Origin: Istiophorus platypterus
Taxonomy: Eukaryota; Chordata; Actinopteri; Istiophoriformes; Istiophoridae
DNA length: 64,000 nucleotides
Reading direction: 5' to 3'
Assembly (NCBI GenBank): GCA_016859345.1
Contig: CM029119.1
Span: 2,400,609 to 2,464,608 of the forward strand
The position numbers were made by a program, and so were the translations under genes. The notes under the pieces are model-generated. The model saw nothing but the letters and a program-made list of their open reading frames with translations. It did not search any database and was not told where the DNA came from. This document shows, piece after piece, positions 11,701 to 23,815 of the stretch (position 1 is the first letter of the stretch; the number at the start of each line of letters is the position of its first letter).

Positions 11701-12667
11701 CTCCCTGGGCTTGTAGTGTGGACATAGCCACACAGGTAACAATTCAATGTATTGACTGCATAAGAATTCCAGTTCCTACACTCAGATTTATTCATGTTCC
11801 CCTGAACTATCTGAAAGTCATCAATGGTAGTGATGTGATCCAATGAGATGTGATGAGGGTATTTTCCTGTAGCCATGGGTCTATGAAACACATAACACTG
11901 CATTCATGGAAGTCTCTCTGAGTCCTAGATCTGCTAGATTGTCCATCTTATTGTCAAACAATGTCACGTTTCCCATGATGACAGAAAGGAAATAGACTTA
12001 TATCACCTTGTCTTTATCAGTGTCTGTTGACTGCACCCAGCTCTCCTCCTCGTCTCTTTATTTCTCCTCTGTATCATCTGTTTGTTTTCCTCCTGATTTC
12101 TTCAAGGATATCCATTGTTCTGGTCACCATGCCAGCCACCTGGTCCCTGGTGTAAACAATGCAACCTTGGAGTTGCTGTGCAGTGGTAGTGTAGCTACCA
12201 GAGCCCTCGGTGTCAACTGGGAAAAAAAAGGGCCATGTATAAATCTATACTCTCAGCTTAGCACACATATTTGAAAACTGTGGGCATAGATTTGCAAATG
12301 AGTACTTCCTTCAGACTGTGGAGTGAAAAGCACAATAAATACATTATTACACAATGGAAGCTGTGAAATTTTGAAAAATTTACAAAAAGCAGAACATAGC
12401 AAAAAAATCTACCTTATATCTAGATAAATTGGACTTACTTGGTGGATGGGGCTCCAGTACCTGTTCTCTAAATAAAGTAATAATTCCATGTCCATGCAGT
12501 TTGCAAATCCATGGGCATGGACAATAATAGACTTGTCCGAAGTCTTTGACATGATTCCACATTCTCATCACCTCCTAATAGTCTAAATGTTTTGTTTCTA
12601 ATAGTGACTATGTCTGATCCCCCTCGCTAGTACATTTATCACAATAGTAAAATGGCATAAAATAAAG

Positions 12668-12716
12668 ATTGTACAATTGTACAATTGAAAAAAATTGTAG
12701 AATGTAGAATTCTACA
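12668..12716. repeat. Palindromic and tandem tail next to the L2 end
   Basis: Two tacaatt units are followed by the perfect palindrome attgtagaattctacaat, reached through a duplicated gtagaat. It lies directly at the 3' boundary of the minus-strand L2 fragment. Confidence 0.75.
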
Positions 12717-13140
12717 ATTCATTTTGCAGATGCTTTTTTCCAAAGCGACGTACATCTGAGAGCTGAAACAACACTGTACATGCAAGGGTCTAGTCAGGGG
12801 AGAACAACATGAGTAATTTCCATGACGTAAATTTCAAGTCTGATAGGATGTATGCATCTACAGGCAGTGTGAGGAGCAATTCTTAGAGTACATAGGAAAC
12901 ATACATTTTTCAGAAGAGGAGAAGCGGAGGAGAGAGCTGAGCACTGAAACTTGAGAAACCCCTGTGTATAGGCTGGGCAGTTTGGTCGCTTCTCTTCTCC
13001 AAGATACTCTGAAACATCTCCCTTAGAGATAGGACATGAACCAGTGGAAGGTAGATCCTGAGATACCAAGCTCAGTGTGTGTGGAATTTGGTGGTTAATG
13101 GTGTCAAAGGCAGCACAGATCTAACAGCAGAAGAGCTGAG
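12717..13140 (-). pseudogene. L2-clade LINE fragment: reverse transcriptase piece joined to 3' end
   Basis: Reading leftwards, the sequence first encodes a degraded reverse transcriptase segment. A LLDLC..FDTINHQ-like box (around 13090-13130) corresponds to the first catalytic aspartate region of L2/CR1-type RT. This is followed by remnants of the SYLEGR..VSW and GVPQGSVL blocks spread over two frames, so frameshifts are present. Then, without the rest of the RT, comes a characteristic 3' tail: read on the minus strand, acgtcgctttggaaaaaagc then atctgcaaaatg (12717-12755). That tail is shared by several fish L2-type LINEs and their partner SINEs. The element therefore has a large internal deletion. 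Confidence 0.65.
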
Positions 13141-13189
13141 GACTGACCAGCAGCTCATGCTGAATGCAGTGATTCTGTTAGTAGGTGAG

Positions 13190-13715
13190 ATCATTTGTAG
13201 GCATGTCATTTACAACTATTTTATGCCAATGATACACAGATATATGTCCCAGTAAAGCATGAAAACACTAGTTTGTCAACCATAACAGAGTATCTCACTG
13301 ACATTAAAACTGAATGTCTGCTAACTTCCTTAAATTTGATTCAGATATAAGTGAGATATGTCATAAGCCTTGACAGTGTGCATATAGTTTTTAAATCCTC
13401 ACTCACCATTTCTTACAACCCTTCTGTCAGAAACCTTGAAGTGTTATTTAATTCTCACCATTATTATCATTACACAGAAACCATCAAACATGCTTTTGTT
13501 TCCTCAAGTTAGGATTACTGCATGGTCTTCTAACTGGCATAGATCAGACAATTCATAGACTTCAAACAGTAGAGGATGCAGCTGCCAGAATATTAAGATT
13601 CTACTAACTACTGAATTTTAAATCACTTAATGGCCTAGCGCGGGACTATATTTCTAAACGACTTGCTCATAGAGTCACTATTCACTACTTGCAGTAAATT
13701 TGTAGTTTTGTTTCT
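13190..13715 (+). pseudogene. L2-clade LINE fragment, RT catalytic core to C-terminus
   Basis: The plus strand encodes a decayed copy of the second part of an L2-type reverse transcriptase. A YANDTQIYVPVK-like stretch (about 13221-13258) represents the YADD active-site box with the first Asp replaced. Degraded C-terminal blocks follow, from about 13490 to 13690, including tcaatggccta-type sequence typical of the KALNGLAP region. Stops and frameshifts are frequent. It lies in opposite orientation to, and immediately right of, the minus-strand L2 fragment at 12717-13140. Confidence 0.6.
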
Positions 13716-14418
13716 TGCAAAACTGTCACGTTTTTCTAGCCAAGATGATAAATTTATCCTTCTCCGTGAATGAAATATCTTTTTTATGTCACCTGTAATT
13801 ACATAAAACCTCTGAGACAGAAAATAATACTATATTAATATATTTCCCTAATACCATAGGGTCCTTGAAGCTAATAATAATATTAAAAAACTCTATTAAA
13901 AATAAAGTACTTTATTTATTGCAAATGAAATGGAATTTGGGTATTTATAATACACAAAGTAGCAAAGTCATAACCCTGATGTAATCATGCCCTTCACTGG
14001 GGTAAAGAGGTTTTTTTTTCCTGAATAGATGTGAGTTGATGCTGGAAGGGCAGAAAGGCAGTTTCGTCTTGTGGAAAGATGTTGTCTGGACGTTATTTCG
14101 CTTTCAGGCTGTCACTTCACTGCAGCATGACACATATCCACAAAAAACATCCTCCTCTGATCGTCTCTCATACATTGAGGAGATTGTGGTGGGAACACCT
14201 CATCAAAGCTTCGTCAGGTAACTCAAATAATCTATGTTGTTACATCCATGCAGATTCATCCCACTACAGATATGTATGAAGGGAAGAAACCAAAATGACC
14301 AAACAAAATTTGTACTCCAATTAAGTGACCAGTGATATGGTTCTTTTCGTAACTGTAATTCTTAAATCTAGCTTTCACAGCATTTAGTATATTTGCCCAG
14401 TTGATCCAGCCATTCTGA
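13716..14418. other. Anonymous AT-rich DNA
   Basis: No recognised gene or repeat. Two overlapping plus-strand frames of about 60 codons (14036-14279) are not convincing. Confidence 0.4.
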
Positions 14419-14895
14419 CATTTAAAGCAACATCATGCAACTATTTTATCTTAAAATAACAGCTTCAAAAATCAGTTTGATGTTACTTGTGAGAGGGGGA
14501 ATGGCTCCACCTTCAACCCCAGTGTGTCTCTTTATGGCATGATGTCACACACCACCAATTATGGGTCTTCAGCTAAGTATAGGAAGAAGCTAGCTTGGTA
14601 TTCTCAGTATAGACATCACATTAAAGGAGAAGAGACTAGATTGAAGCATCTATATTTTCAGACACAATTGCTGCGGGTTTAGATATTTTCCGCAGCCATT
14701 AAAGAAGGACTAAAATGCTTTCTTACATGAGCTGTTAGCTTCTAGGGAAACACTGCTTCCCGTACCCTTAACCACTTGGACTTAGAGCCCAACAGAATTG
14801 TGAAATGTGCCAGCGTTCTCTAATGACCACTTGTGGCTGCAGAAATGCCTGTTGCCACTGCTCAGCAAAAGTTACAGTCTTGTTTTAATTATTTC
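14419..14895. mobile_element. MITE-like element with imperfect terminal inverted repeats
   Basis: The left end ttaaagcaacatcatgcaact and the right end aaaagttacagtcttgtttta are imperfect inverted complements. Both resemble the ends of non-autonomous elements common in fish genomes, in which a ttaaagcaacac..gtaact terminus bounds a few hundred bases of non-coding DNA. The interior has no coding capacity. I could not see a clean target-site duplication. Confidence 0.4.
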
Positions 14896-16857
14896 TCTTC
14901 TTCACTTTTTACAAGACCCACTCCTTATTTTGACACTGCTTGATAAATTTGATAAAAGTGCTGTGTTATGTGAAAAGATTTTTTTTTAGAATGTTTATTT
15001 TAGTTTTCTTTAGTAATTCTAGATGACACAATTGACATTGACATATTCTCTGTTTTTATGACAATTATCAAAAATTTAACCTGCAATATTCTCTATGTAG
15101 ACATTTGAATGCTTTAGCTGTGATGACCAATTTCTCCACATTATTGAAACTGTACTGTAGACAAGGAGTATACAGTATGTGCATCTTCCAGGGTACATTA
15201 CTGTACTTTTTACTGTACTTTTAGTGGTAGATATTTACATACCAACTGATATATGTACTCTTGAAACAGACAGTATTCATATCTTTAACAAATCTTTACT
15301 TCTTATATATTTCCTTCTTTCCTTGCCTCCATGGACAATAGTTTAGCCACCAATGCTGTTGGTGGAGGGTTTGTCTTATACATATCTCATCATAGATTGT
15401 TACATGCTGTAACCTAACATGCTTTAATGCTGGCACAGGTTTCCAATTGTAATGTACTATAAGAAAGAAAAATTACAAGACTACATTTAGTTTTCCAGGC
15501 AGTAACATCTTTTCAAAACAAAAAGATCTTCTTTAGTGATGATGTGGTGAAAAGTGGGCCATATCTAGGGTTTTACTCAAGTGAAACCCATCAAGCTGAA
15601 ATGTTTGATATCAATGAATATCTCATTTCCAAATTCTTTTTTGCAAACATCAGTGTAACTCGGCGTCACCAAATCAATATGTTAAAATGCGCTTAAAAAG
15701 TTTGGTGATTTTGCCCCAAAATAGGGTTTTTAAACTTCTGGGGGAAAGTGGTGGGATATGTTTCATACAGCCGCCACCTTGGTGTTACAGACTTCTATAA
15801 TCAAAATGTTTTAATTGGCATGTCTCCTCTTATAAAGTCTCTGCTAGAGAGCTTGCTTTATATATATCAGAGATAAGCTATGGACTACTATACTAAGGTT
15901 AAAGGTTAAAACCTCATTGGTATTGGTGTTGAGGAAGTTTCTGAAAGTGAAAATAAAAGTGACAACTCATTAGCAAATTTTCTTGCGTACTAATGACCTC
16001 TGGTGGTGCCAAAAGCTAATGGCTTAATTTTCTGTGAGGCTTAATTTTCATTGAGGAACAGAAGAAGGAATAATAGCCAGGTCTTTGACAACAAAATCAA
16101 CTGACAAGTACTAACAACTAATAAAATAAGAGAATAAGGCAGAGGGCGGAATAAGGCACAGGGCAGACAGGATGGAAATGATAATTAGATAAGAATGAAA
16201 AGAGATTAACAACCTTAACTGTTGATTTTTGTTTAATTGGTCGACTTTTGACCATCTCTAGGTATTTATTACTGTCAGAGACTGGCAGAGACTTGATGTT
16301 TGGAGTGATAAAGGGTGTGTACTGTAGACAGTCCACTGTCAAAGCTGGTGAAGTTGTCTTCATTTTCTGCTGTGCCTGTGGCTGGGACAAAGGTTGCTCC
16401 AAGGCTAAAGTAATCATATTAATACAAACTTTAAAATTTAACTATAAATAGATTTTGGTTAACTGTCACCCTTGTTTGGAATTACAACCCTGAGTTTTAA
16501 ATTTCTGAAAATTCCTATGAGGAGGTACTTACTGTGAGTGTTTTTTGTTCCTGAAAGTTATTTATTAAACTGGCTAAAAGTTAGCTTTCTAGACTTACTG
16601 CTTTCATCGGTGTAACATTAACCCATCTGTAATCATGAGACTAGCTATGTTCTGTGGCTTTTACCTTGAGGACATCTTCTAGCATTACATTGTTTTCCTC
16701 CAATATTGTAGCTGTAGCACTTACTGAGAATTCAGCCAAGAAGAGTTTTCTAATGCGTATTTTCTGCCTCCTATAGCACAAGATAATTCTTAAAACTACA
16801 GTCACAAATATAAGAAAATCCGCAATAGTAGAATTCCTCCAACCGACTGGGAATGGA
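14896..16857. other. Anonymous DNA
   Basis: AT-rich sequence with no frame above 100 codons. The minus-strand frame at 16118-16417 (99 codons) has unremarkable low-complexity composition. No repeat family is recognised with confidence. Confidence 0.4.
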
Positions 16858-18290
16858 GTATTGAAAGGTGTTGTGAACCAATGTCTCCCTGGCTTTTTCC
16901 AGGCTGGATGAACCAGATGAGTTGTCTTTGGCTGTGGGCCTGCTGTGGTTTGCAGCTTACTTGCAGTTTTTCAGATCGTCAGCCAGCTTCCTCAGGACCT
17001 GGTCATAGAGCATCTGTAGTGCCCCTGCATCAATGTGATCTTGCAACCTGACAGCACATGTTGTTGTGCTTCTCCTTACCAAACCATTGGTGGACGTTTC
17101 AATGTCATAAGTCAGCGTTAGTAAAAATCTGAGTCTTCCACAGGTGAGCCCAGCTGACCTATCCGTTATAACTGCATTCCCAATTGGTCCAGCTTCTCTG
17201 CTGACCCTGTGACATGCCCTTGATTTTATATTGCTCCTGTTCTGTTCTTGTCACTTTTGCCACAACCATGGCTTTTTATTTTTTTCATGGCCTTGGAAAT
17301 GTGGAGATGTGGAGACTCTCACTAGCCAAGCCAAACCCATGCGGTTTGCACCATACTGACGATCTCCTAACTTTTCTGCGTGCTAATGGCGTTGTTTGCC
17401 TACATGTTTGCCTGCTGCTTTCAGGCGATTCAGACAGATACATGTGCATTCATCACTGTACGTCCACAGACTCTCTTAGCTCCAGGGCTAATCTAGACTT
17501 CTCCTGCTTGCAACCCATGGTGATGGATTGAATTGGCAGCTGGAGTGGGTTTGCACCGAAGTGTCCTGTGTTAGAGAAACACGACGGTAGCCCCATTCAT
17601 TTTCAGATATATGAGTTTGCTTATCTGTCCATTCCACTGGCTGCTGATGAAGGAATTTCATAGGCCTTCAAGGTGCGCAATAGGGGGATTTCCTCAGTAC
17701 CTGTGATAAAATGGTATTGTCATTCCCGATACTTTTTTGTAGTAAGAGACATCATGAATTTGTGGGCTTGATCTTCATTTGTGGTAGGAGCACCTGCCCT
17801 GTCTGCAATTTTATTCCTCCTATGTCTGCTATAACTAGGCTGCTATGAATAGGATGGGTCAGAGCACCCCATGGTGATTTCTACATTCAATCACTGCCAT
17901 GCTGTTGTGAAGGCCAGTCGGACAAAACACATTTGGAGGTCTTTGAAGTGGTTGGATACCGGGTGCTCATGGAATCTGGGATGTGGAAGAACTCCATCAT
18001 GAAGAGAATGAGTTGGCGTGGGACAGATCTATAGGCATTTTTGATATCTCTGCATATCAGGGCAAGTTGCCTTTTCCTGCTTAGCTCTCTGGATTTGCTC
18101 CCATCACATCAATGAGTGTTCACGCACTCTGAGAAGCCTGACGGTTCTGCTTACTGGCAGCTGGTATCCATAATGGCAATTTCACATGGGGTAAGTTTTC
18201 ATTCTCTTGGCCATGATTGAGAGAAAGAACTCACAGATTTTATATAAACAATGGAACTTTAGACAACCAAGGTTTGTTTTAACCGTTTCA
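16858..18290 (-). pseudogene. Decayed HERO-like (R2/NeSL superfamily) LINE polymerase
   Basis: Translating leftwards in shifting frames gives, in order, blocks that match the fish HERO polyprotein. There is an N-terminal RT piece (..VHCTETVKTN..). The catalytic-box region follows as CRDIKNAYRSVPRQLI and MMEFFHIPDS (about 18000-18055). Next come a MKIKPTNS block, NDNTI, and a GCKQEKSRLALELRES-like block (about 17480-17530). Near the C-terminus are a NVHQWFG-like piece before a zinc-knuckle region and DQVLRKLADDLKNC (about 16965-17010). Similarity fades near 16858, before the restriction-like endonuclease domain expected at the C-terminus, so the copy is truncated there as well as interrupted by many stops. 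In intact elements this protein nicks DNA and reverse-transcribes the element's RNA. Family identity is from remembered sequence similarity. Confidence 0.7.
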
Positions 18291-20334
18291 GTACAATGGA
18301 CATAGGATGGAACCAGAATTCCCTTGCTTGATTCCTTATTTGATTCCACGGGTGGTTAGGCCTTGTGCCCCCTTGCTCCTGATTTGTTGGTTATGTTTCT
18401 TTTTTCCATTAGACAATGCATTTTTGACACATAAATATATACTGTCTATGGTGAAACAGAGATAGACAAACAGACAAGGCCATGTTACAGTCAGAGACAA
18501 TACTTGCATTCATAGCTATGATACCCTATGGCCTTTATGGCCTTTGATAATTTCTGATTATAATAATATGGTAATTTATTATAATTCTCTTACTGAAAGG
18601 TGCATGCAATTTTGTTTTATGACCTTCAATGACAATTAATTTTTTTTTCATATCGAATGAATGGATTATAAAGTAATGCAACAACATTTTACAGCATTGC
18701 CTGCTCATGTGAAGCTGAGTGATGTACGTTTTCCTTAGGGTGTAGTATTGAGAATAGGTCTGTTCTCAATAATTAGAAAGATCAACGGCATAGAACTGAC
18801 AGCACATACGCCAAAAGCGGTTACAAAGAATGACCAGCCAGTGTGAACTTCCTCATCAATAGGTTTGTACACTCAGTGTCTCAAACAATATATATAAATG
18901 TGGATATGTTGATAGCTTTATCCAAACTTTTATTTTGAAGTGTGCAGTGCAAACATAATGGATACAGAGCTCACTAGCCAATCAGAAGTAAGTGGGGGCT
19001 GAAGGTCCATTTCAAGTCTGAGGTCTCTGAGGTAAAAGTCCAAGTCTGTTCTTAAGTCTCTTATGTTTCCAGTTTAATATGTCTATTCAAAAAGAATTTC
19101 CTCCTTTGAAAAATTATCCAGTTTAATAACTGATAAAGTTTTTCTATTATAGGAATAACAATTACAATACCCTGTAAGCACAATACCTAGATATAAAAAT
19201 TAAGAGCTATAAAAAAAAAACAAACCCAAAACAGTTTAGACATATGTTTAAAAAATACTGTATTTTTCACTTAAACAGATGCTGGCATAAATTCATATTT
19301 AGTCTAAATGAATAACAGGGGCCTTAAGGTAACAACACATAAACACAGCTCATCCATCACTTGAACAATACCGTATGTGTAAATGGGAAACATAGGTTCT
19401 TATAATTTCAAAATCAAACTATGGGATATAAGAAAAAAATTAACAATGTGTGCATCTTAAGTGTGTTCCACTCTTTATAGATATATGCACTGTTAATTCT
19501 ACTCTAAACAAACAAAAAGATTCCCAACAAGCTAGGATCATGCAAGGCAATACAAGTATTTTGACTTTGGATTAGACCTATTGCAACACGAATGTAGCTG
19601 GTGAATTCTCAAAACCTACTGAAACAAATATGCAGTAATAAACTCAAAGGCGTAAGGACATGAATTCAATCACTATATGTAAAGGTAAAGGCTTGAAGCG
19701 AATAACAAATCTGAAAAATAAAACATAATGAATGCACTCTGTGAGCACTTTAACTTCACTGTTGGCAACAACTGAAGAATGTATCATATGAAATATGTTC
19801 AAAGCTTTGCATCCATAATAACATGTAGGTACTAGTTTCTTAACCTGACTTCCTTTTTATGGACCTGTACATGTCTCTGTTTGATTTCTTGAGCAAAATA
19901 TGAAAAAATTAAACAAAAATCCTGCTGCAAGTACGTGTCTATCTGTATAAATCCTTTGGTTTTACAATGATTTTGTGTTTGTTTTTTTTAGAACTGCAAC
20001 CTATATAAACAACAAGGTGGAGTAATATTACTTCTCAGTCAAGTAATGAAAACAAATAATAGCAATAAGTAAGTGATTCCTTTTTTAAAGTAAGATTTAG
20101 AGACACATTCCAAAAGGTATGGTATTATTTTATCAAGATATTTTGGTATGTGTCTACTTCTAGTTATCAACGCTTTTGCATTATCAATTTCAATTTAAAA
20201 GTATCTTTGCACACAGTCTTGCAAAGTGAGGATGCATGATAATTTTCTTGGGACTGAGCAACCTTTCAACTGGTGCTCTAGTTTTAAGAATGTCCAAGAT
20301 TTTTATGGACACTGATACGATTGAGGAAACTCTT
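18291..20334. other. Anonymous AT-rich DNA
   Basis: No convincing frame. It is low in complexity in places, with A-rich runs at about 19210-19220 and 19430-19440. No element boundary was recognised. Confidence 0.45.
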
Positions 20335-20976
20335 TCAAAGGCTTCTCCAAACACCCAAATGGTTCATCTCATCTTTCTTTGTCTCAGATTCTGGCGTTAA
20401 GTTCTGAGAGCCCACTGATGCCAACACACTTCCTCTTGCTTTTGTGTCTACAGCCTTAGAAAAGCTGTTATGTTGTAGGGTTGGGCTCTTGGTCATCTTC
20501 TCCACTGCTGCTCTCAGGATATGGGAATCTTTCCACCTCAGATGTTGCAAGAGTAGTAGTGTAGTGTTTCTCTGTAGTTTCTCTTTCAACCCTTGCTTGA
20601 CATCATTTAGTGCAAGGACATCATCATCTGGCCAGAGGATGCAAAAGGATCCAGCTTAGCAGACAGCATGTAGCCTGTCTCCAAAAGAAAGCTCTCTTAC
20701 ATGACCATGATAAACTGAGTGCTCTTCTATTTTGAATACTTAATGAATGTCCCACCAGTGGCTTGGAGAAATTGGTCCAGAAATCCACAAGCTCTTCAGC
20801 TGGCCATATTCTCTTAGTGATAGACACAGTTCTTTATGTTCTCGGGCCTTGAAAATCTGTTGAGTCTGTCCTTTACCAAATAAGTGACAGCTGTAAATCT
20901 GAATTGTGTCTGATTGATGTTTACAGTGGATATTCCCACAATGACCAAGGAAATTGCTCTCACAAAATTCTTTCAA
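20335..20976 (-). pseudogene. Decayed protein-like reading frame, family not recognised
   Basis: One minus-strand frame runs for 213 sense-position codons before its stop at 20335-20337. It is interrupted by only two in-frame stops, TAA at 20740-20742 and TAA at 20656-20658. The frame is continuous without a frameshift: the open stretches either side share the same phase. Its composition is protein-like, with segments such as SLWISGPISPSHWWDI before the first stop, VYHGHVRELSFGDRLHAVC between the stops, and ILWPDDDVLALNDVKQGLKE after the second. No catalytic motif, signal peptide or membrane segment is evident. It could be a processed pseudogene, a pseudoexon or part of an old transposon. The neighbouring LINE fragment at 21500-22465 is on the same strand but shows no continuity with it. 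Confidence 0.4.
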
Positions 20977-21499
20977 CCAAATACTGTTATTATTTATTTT
21001 TTTTTATTACAACTCTTATCTTCATTGGGGTCATTGAGAGCAAGTTCTCTTTTAAAAGGGCTTTTACAAGGGCTCCTTTATTACGGTACATATAAAATCA
21101 AAATCAAGTTACTGTGCACATCCACAAACTGACATCAACATGATGGCCAACATCGATTAAAAAAACTGAATACCTTTATACTGCTCTATGCCACTCAAAA
21201 GGGATTAAAATTGATTACTTGTGTAAAGCATAGTATTTAAAAGCATATCATTTAAACGTTTCAAAATCTCAGTATTAACATAATGATTTTAGAGGACCAA
21301 AAAGTTTTGGGACCTAGTGCAGTGTGAAATTGATCTATACTTAAAAAGGAGATACAAGATACCCATCAGGTTTACCAAGAAGTGCTTTGTAAATAAATTA
21401 AATGTAGGGCTTTTCTTTCTCTCACTGACAACGACTACCACACAGAATGACGTGGCAGGATAAAAGACCACATCAAGAATTTTAAGAGGTGAGACAGGA
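20977..21499. other. Unassigned sequence between decayed frame and LINE fragment
   Basis: AT-rich. The minus-strand frame at 21289-21507 could be the decayed continuation of the LINE at 21500-22465, but I see no reverse transcriptase motif in it. Confidence 0.3.
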
Positions 21500-22465
21500 G
21501 AGTGCATCTATATTATGTTGCCATAGTCTATAAAGAAGAAATAGAAAGAATAGAAAGGTTGACTGACAATTGGCTTTTTGCAGTTCTGGGTAATACATGC
21601 TTTATTTCTATTGAAAAAAAAATGCCAGTTTGCTTTTGAGAACTTAGTCTGTTCATTGATATGTTTTTGCTGGGTTTCCTTTACTTTCAGACAGTGCAGG
21701 TATGTAAAATGATAATTTGGCAATTCAAATAACAGTGAGACGCCTATTACACAGTTGTGGAAAATATTGCCAATCCATTGATGAATTTTTTCGCGCTTTA
21801 TGCCAAGCAGAGTATTTCACATAACATTTCAGCAACTTTCGAACAATACCAAGGATTGTTCCTGTTTTTGATCAAGAATTTCTTAAAAGCTGCATGTTTG
21901 TCTGGAGTGGAATAAAATGTTTTCACAAAATAATCTAAGAAACCCAACCAAGAAACACTTTAGTACCAAACAAACAAATGCATGCTCTGAAATTGGTTGA
22001 AATTTCCTTTGACAGTGATATGTGGTTTAGATCTTTGTAATTACATGTCATGGGGGCATGCTATTGGCCAGTGGTCACTGAAGTCAAGACAAAAGAAAAA
22101 CCAATAGATTTTTAATATTGAGGGCTTTTGTTAATATAATATTAAAAAAGAGTGGCCTTTTCTGCATTTTTGGATCCGGTTGAGAAGGGGAGGAAATTAG
22201 CATCATAACATTTAATTTAATGCAGACATTTTTTATGAAAAGCGTTAATGTTCATATCACCCAATATATCACCCAAGTTCATATCATAGTTAGATATAAA
22301 GTCAAATAAATCATCTATTGCACCAGCAATTGCAGAGGGTGAATGATAAAACCCAGTAACTAGTATCTTTCCTGTATAATTTTTCTCCAGACAAACACTT
22401 TCAGCCAAGCGTTCTAAAAATTTCTGCTCAGATGTAGAGGTAATGATAGAGACAGGTTGCAATCA
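21500..22465 (-). pseudogene. APE-type LINE fragment: endonuclease C-terminal part and linker
   Basis: The minus strand from 22462 encodes a piece with the order seen in apurinic-endonuclease domains of L2/CR1/Rex-type LINEs. It has KILVTGFYHSPSA (normally a YRPPS block), then GDMNINA (normally GDFNI, bearing catalytic Asp and Asn). Further on, in another frame, comes SDHWPI (normally SDHxP, bearing the catalytic Asp-His pair). A linker follows with DKHAAFKKF and NRNNPWY (about 21850-21900), typical of the region between endonuclease and reverse transcriptase. Several stops and frameshifts break it. Intact proteins of this family nick the target site to prime reverse transcription. The exact clade is undetermined. 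Confidence 0.65.
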
Positions 22466-23559
22466 TCCATTTTGGATGCTAAACTTCACATGTCCACATG
22501 AACAGTTGCCGAGCCCTTGTGTTGCAAGAAGCTCCTACATGATGAAATCAACATTCTCAGTCTCCTCCGTATTTGCCTACTGTAACCGAGACAGTGGCTG
22601 CCTTCTCTAAAATCATGTTGGCCTCTTTAGCTGATGCTATTTCACCCTTGTGTCTAGTCACTGTGCTCTAGCTGACTGGACAGTATGTCGCATTCACAGC
22701 TGAAAAAAAAAAACTGAAGCTAGAATTCTCAACCAAAGACAGGGGAAGATTGCAAGAAATGATAAGGTCCTCTCTATTACCTCTGTTATGGCTTTCTGCC
22801 TTGGATTACTCAAGCTGTGCATCTGCACATTTTTGTCCTGAGTCAAAAAAGACTCATTGTGCTGCTGTGTCCCCGTGTGATGCCCCAGACCCCAACTATT
22901 TCTTTGTTGAATTCTGTGCACATTTTGATGAATAAGGGGACTTAATCAAAATCCAATTACTGTATACCTTAAGGGTAAACTGGAGGCAAGGAGTGCAAAA
23001 CTATTAAAAACTTAGAGACTCACCTACCTGGATGAGTTTAAGTGCCTTATGAAACTTGTGGTTGAAATGGTGTCTTTTACCGTTTTCCAACATTCTTTAA
23101 AGGAGATAATTTTTCTGTCAAGCCCTAGGTTTTGAAATCACGTGTCCAAACATGTAATAGCTTTTTATATAGAATTTTTGCTTATAAAGATATGTTCAGA
23201 TGAAAACTGAGACTAGCTGTTGCCTTGTGTCTTCTTGCAAATCTTATGGTGGACCATTTCTGTTTACTTTCCAAAAACATCTAATATACCAACAGTACAA
23301 GTGTGAAGCTAGTGAGCAATGAACACTGAATGTGTATGTTGTAGCACCCCTTGTGTTTTTCTGTTTAAACAGACACTAAAGAATCAAATATCTCCTCTGA
23401 CCTCATACAGATTCCAACAAACAATAAATAACAAAATAAGAAAACAGAAGTTGATATTATATGGTAGCTAATATGATTCTTACACATTCATTACAGTTAC
23501 TTGTTGTTATTTTGCAGTATCAATTAGTTTTTCACACAAGCTGTGATGGGACTGATAAG
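22466..23559. other. Anonymous DNA
   Basis: No recognised coding sequence. A short A10 run occurs near 22700. The 60-75 codon frames on both strands at 22694-22935 overlap each other and lack motifs. Confidence 0.4.
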
Positions 23560-23740
23560 CTGTCGGGGTACTTGGTGGACTGTTCCATGCCGCTTTTAAT
23601 CCAGAATATAACTTAAAATCCTCCTCCTCACTTACAAAGCCCTTAATGGCCAGGCACCATCCTATCTTAAAGAGCTCATAGTATATTGTTATCCCAGTAG
23701 AACACTTCACTCCCAGAATGCAGGTCTACTTGTGGTTCCT

Positions 23741-23815
<75 letters not shown>

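Noticed and set aside
17214..17531. 105-codon plus-strand frame
   Set aside because: Antisense to the HERO-like LINE blocks read on the minus strand.
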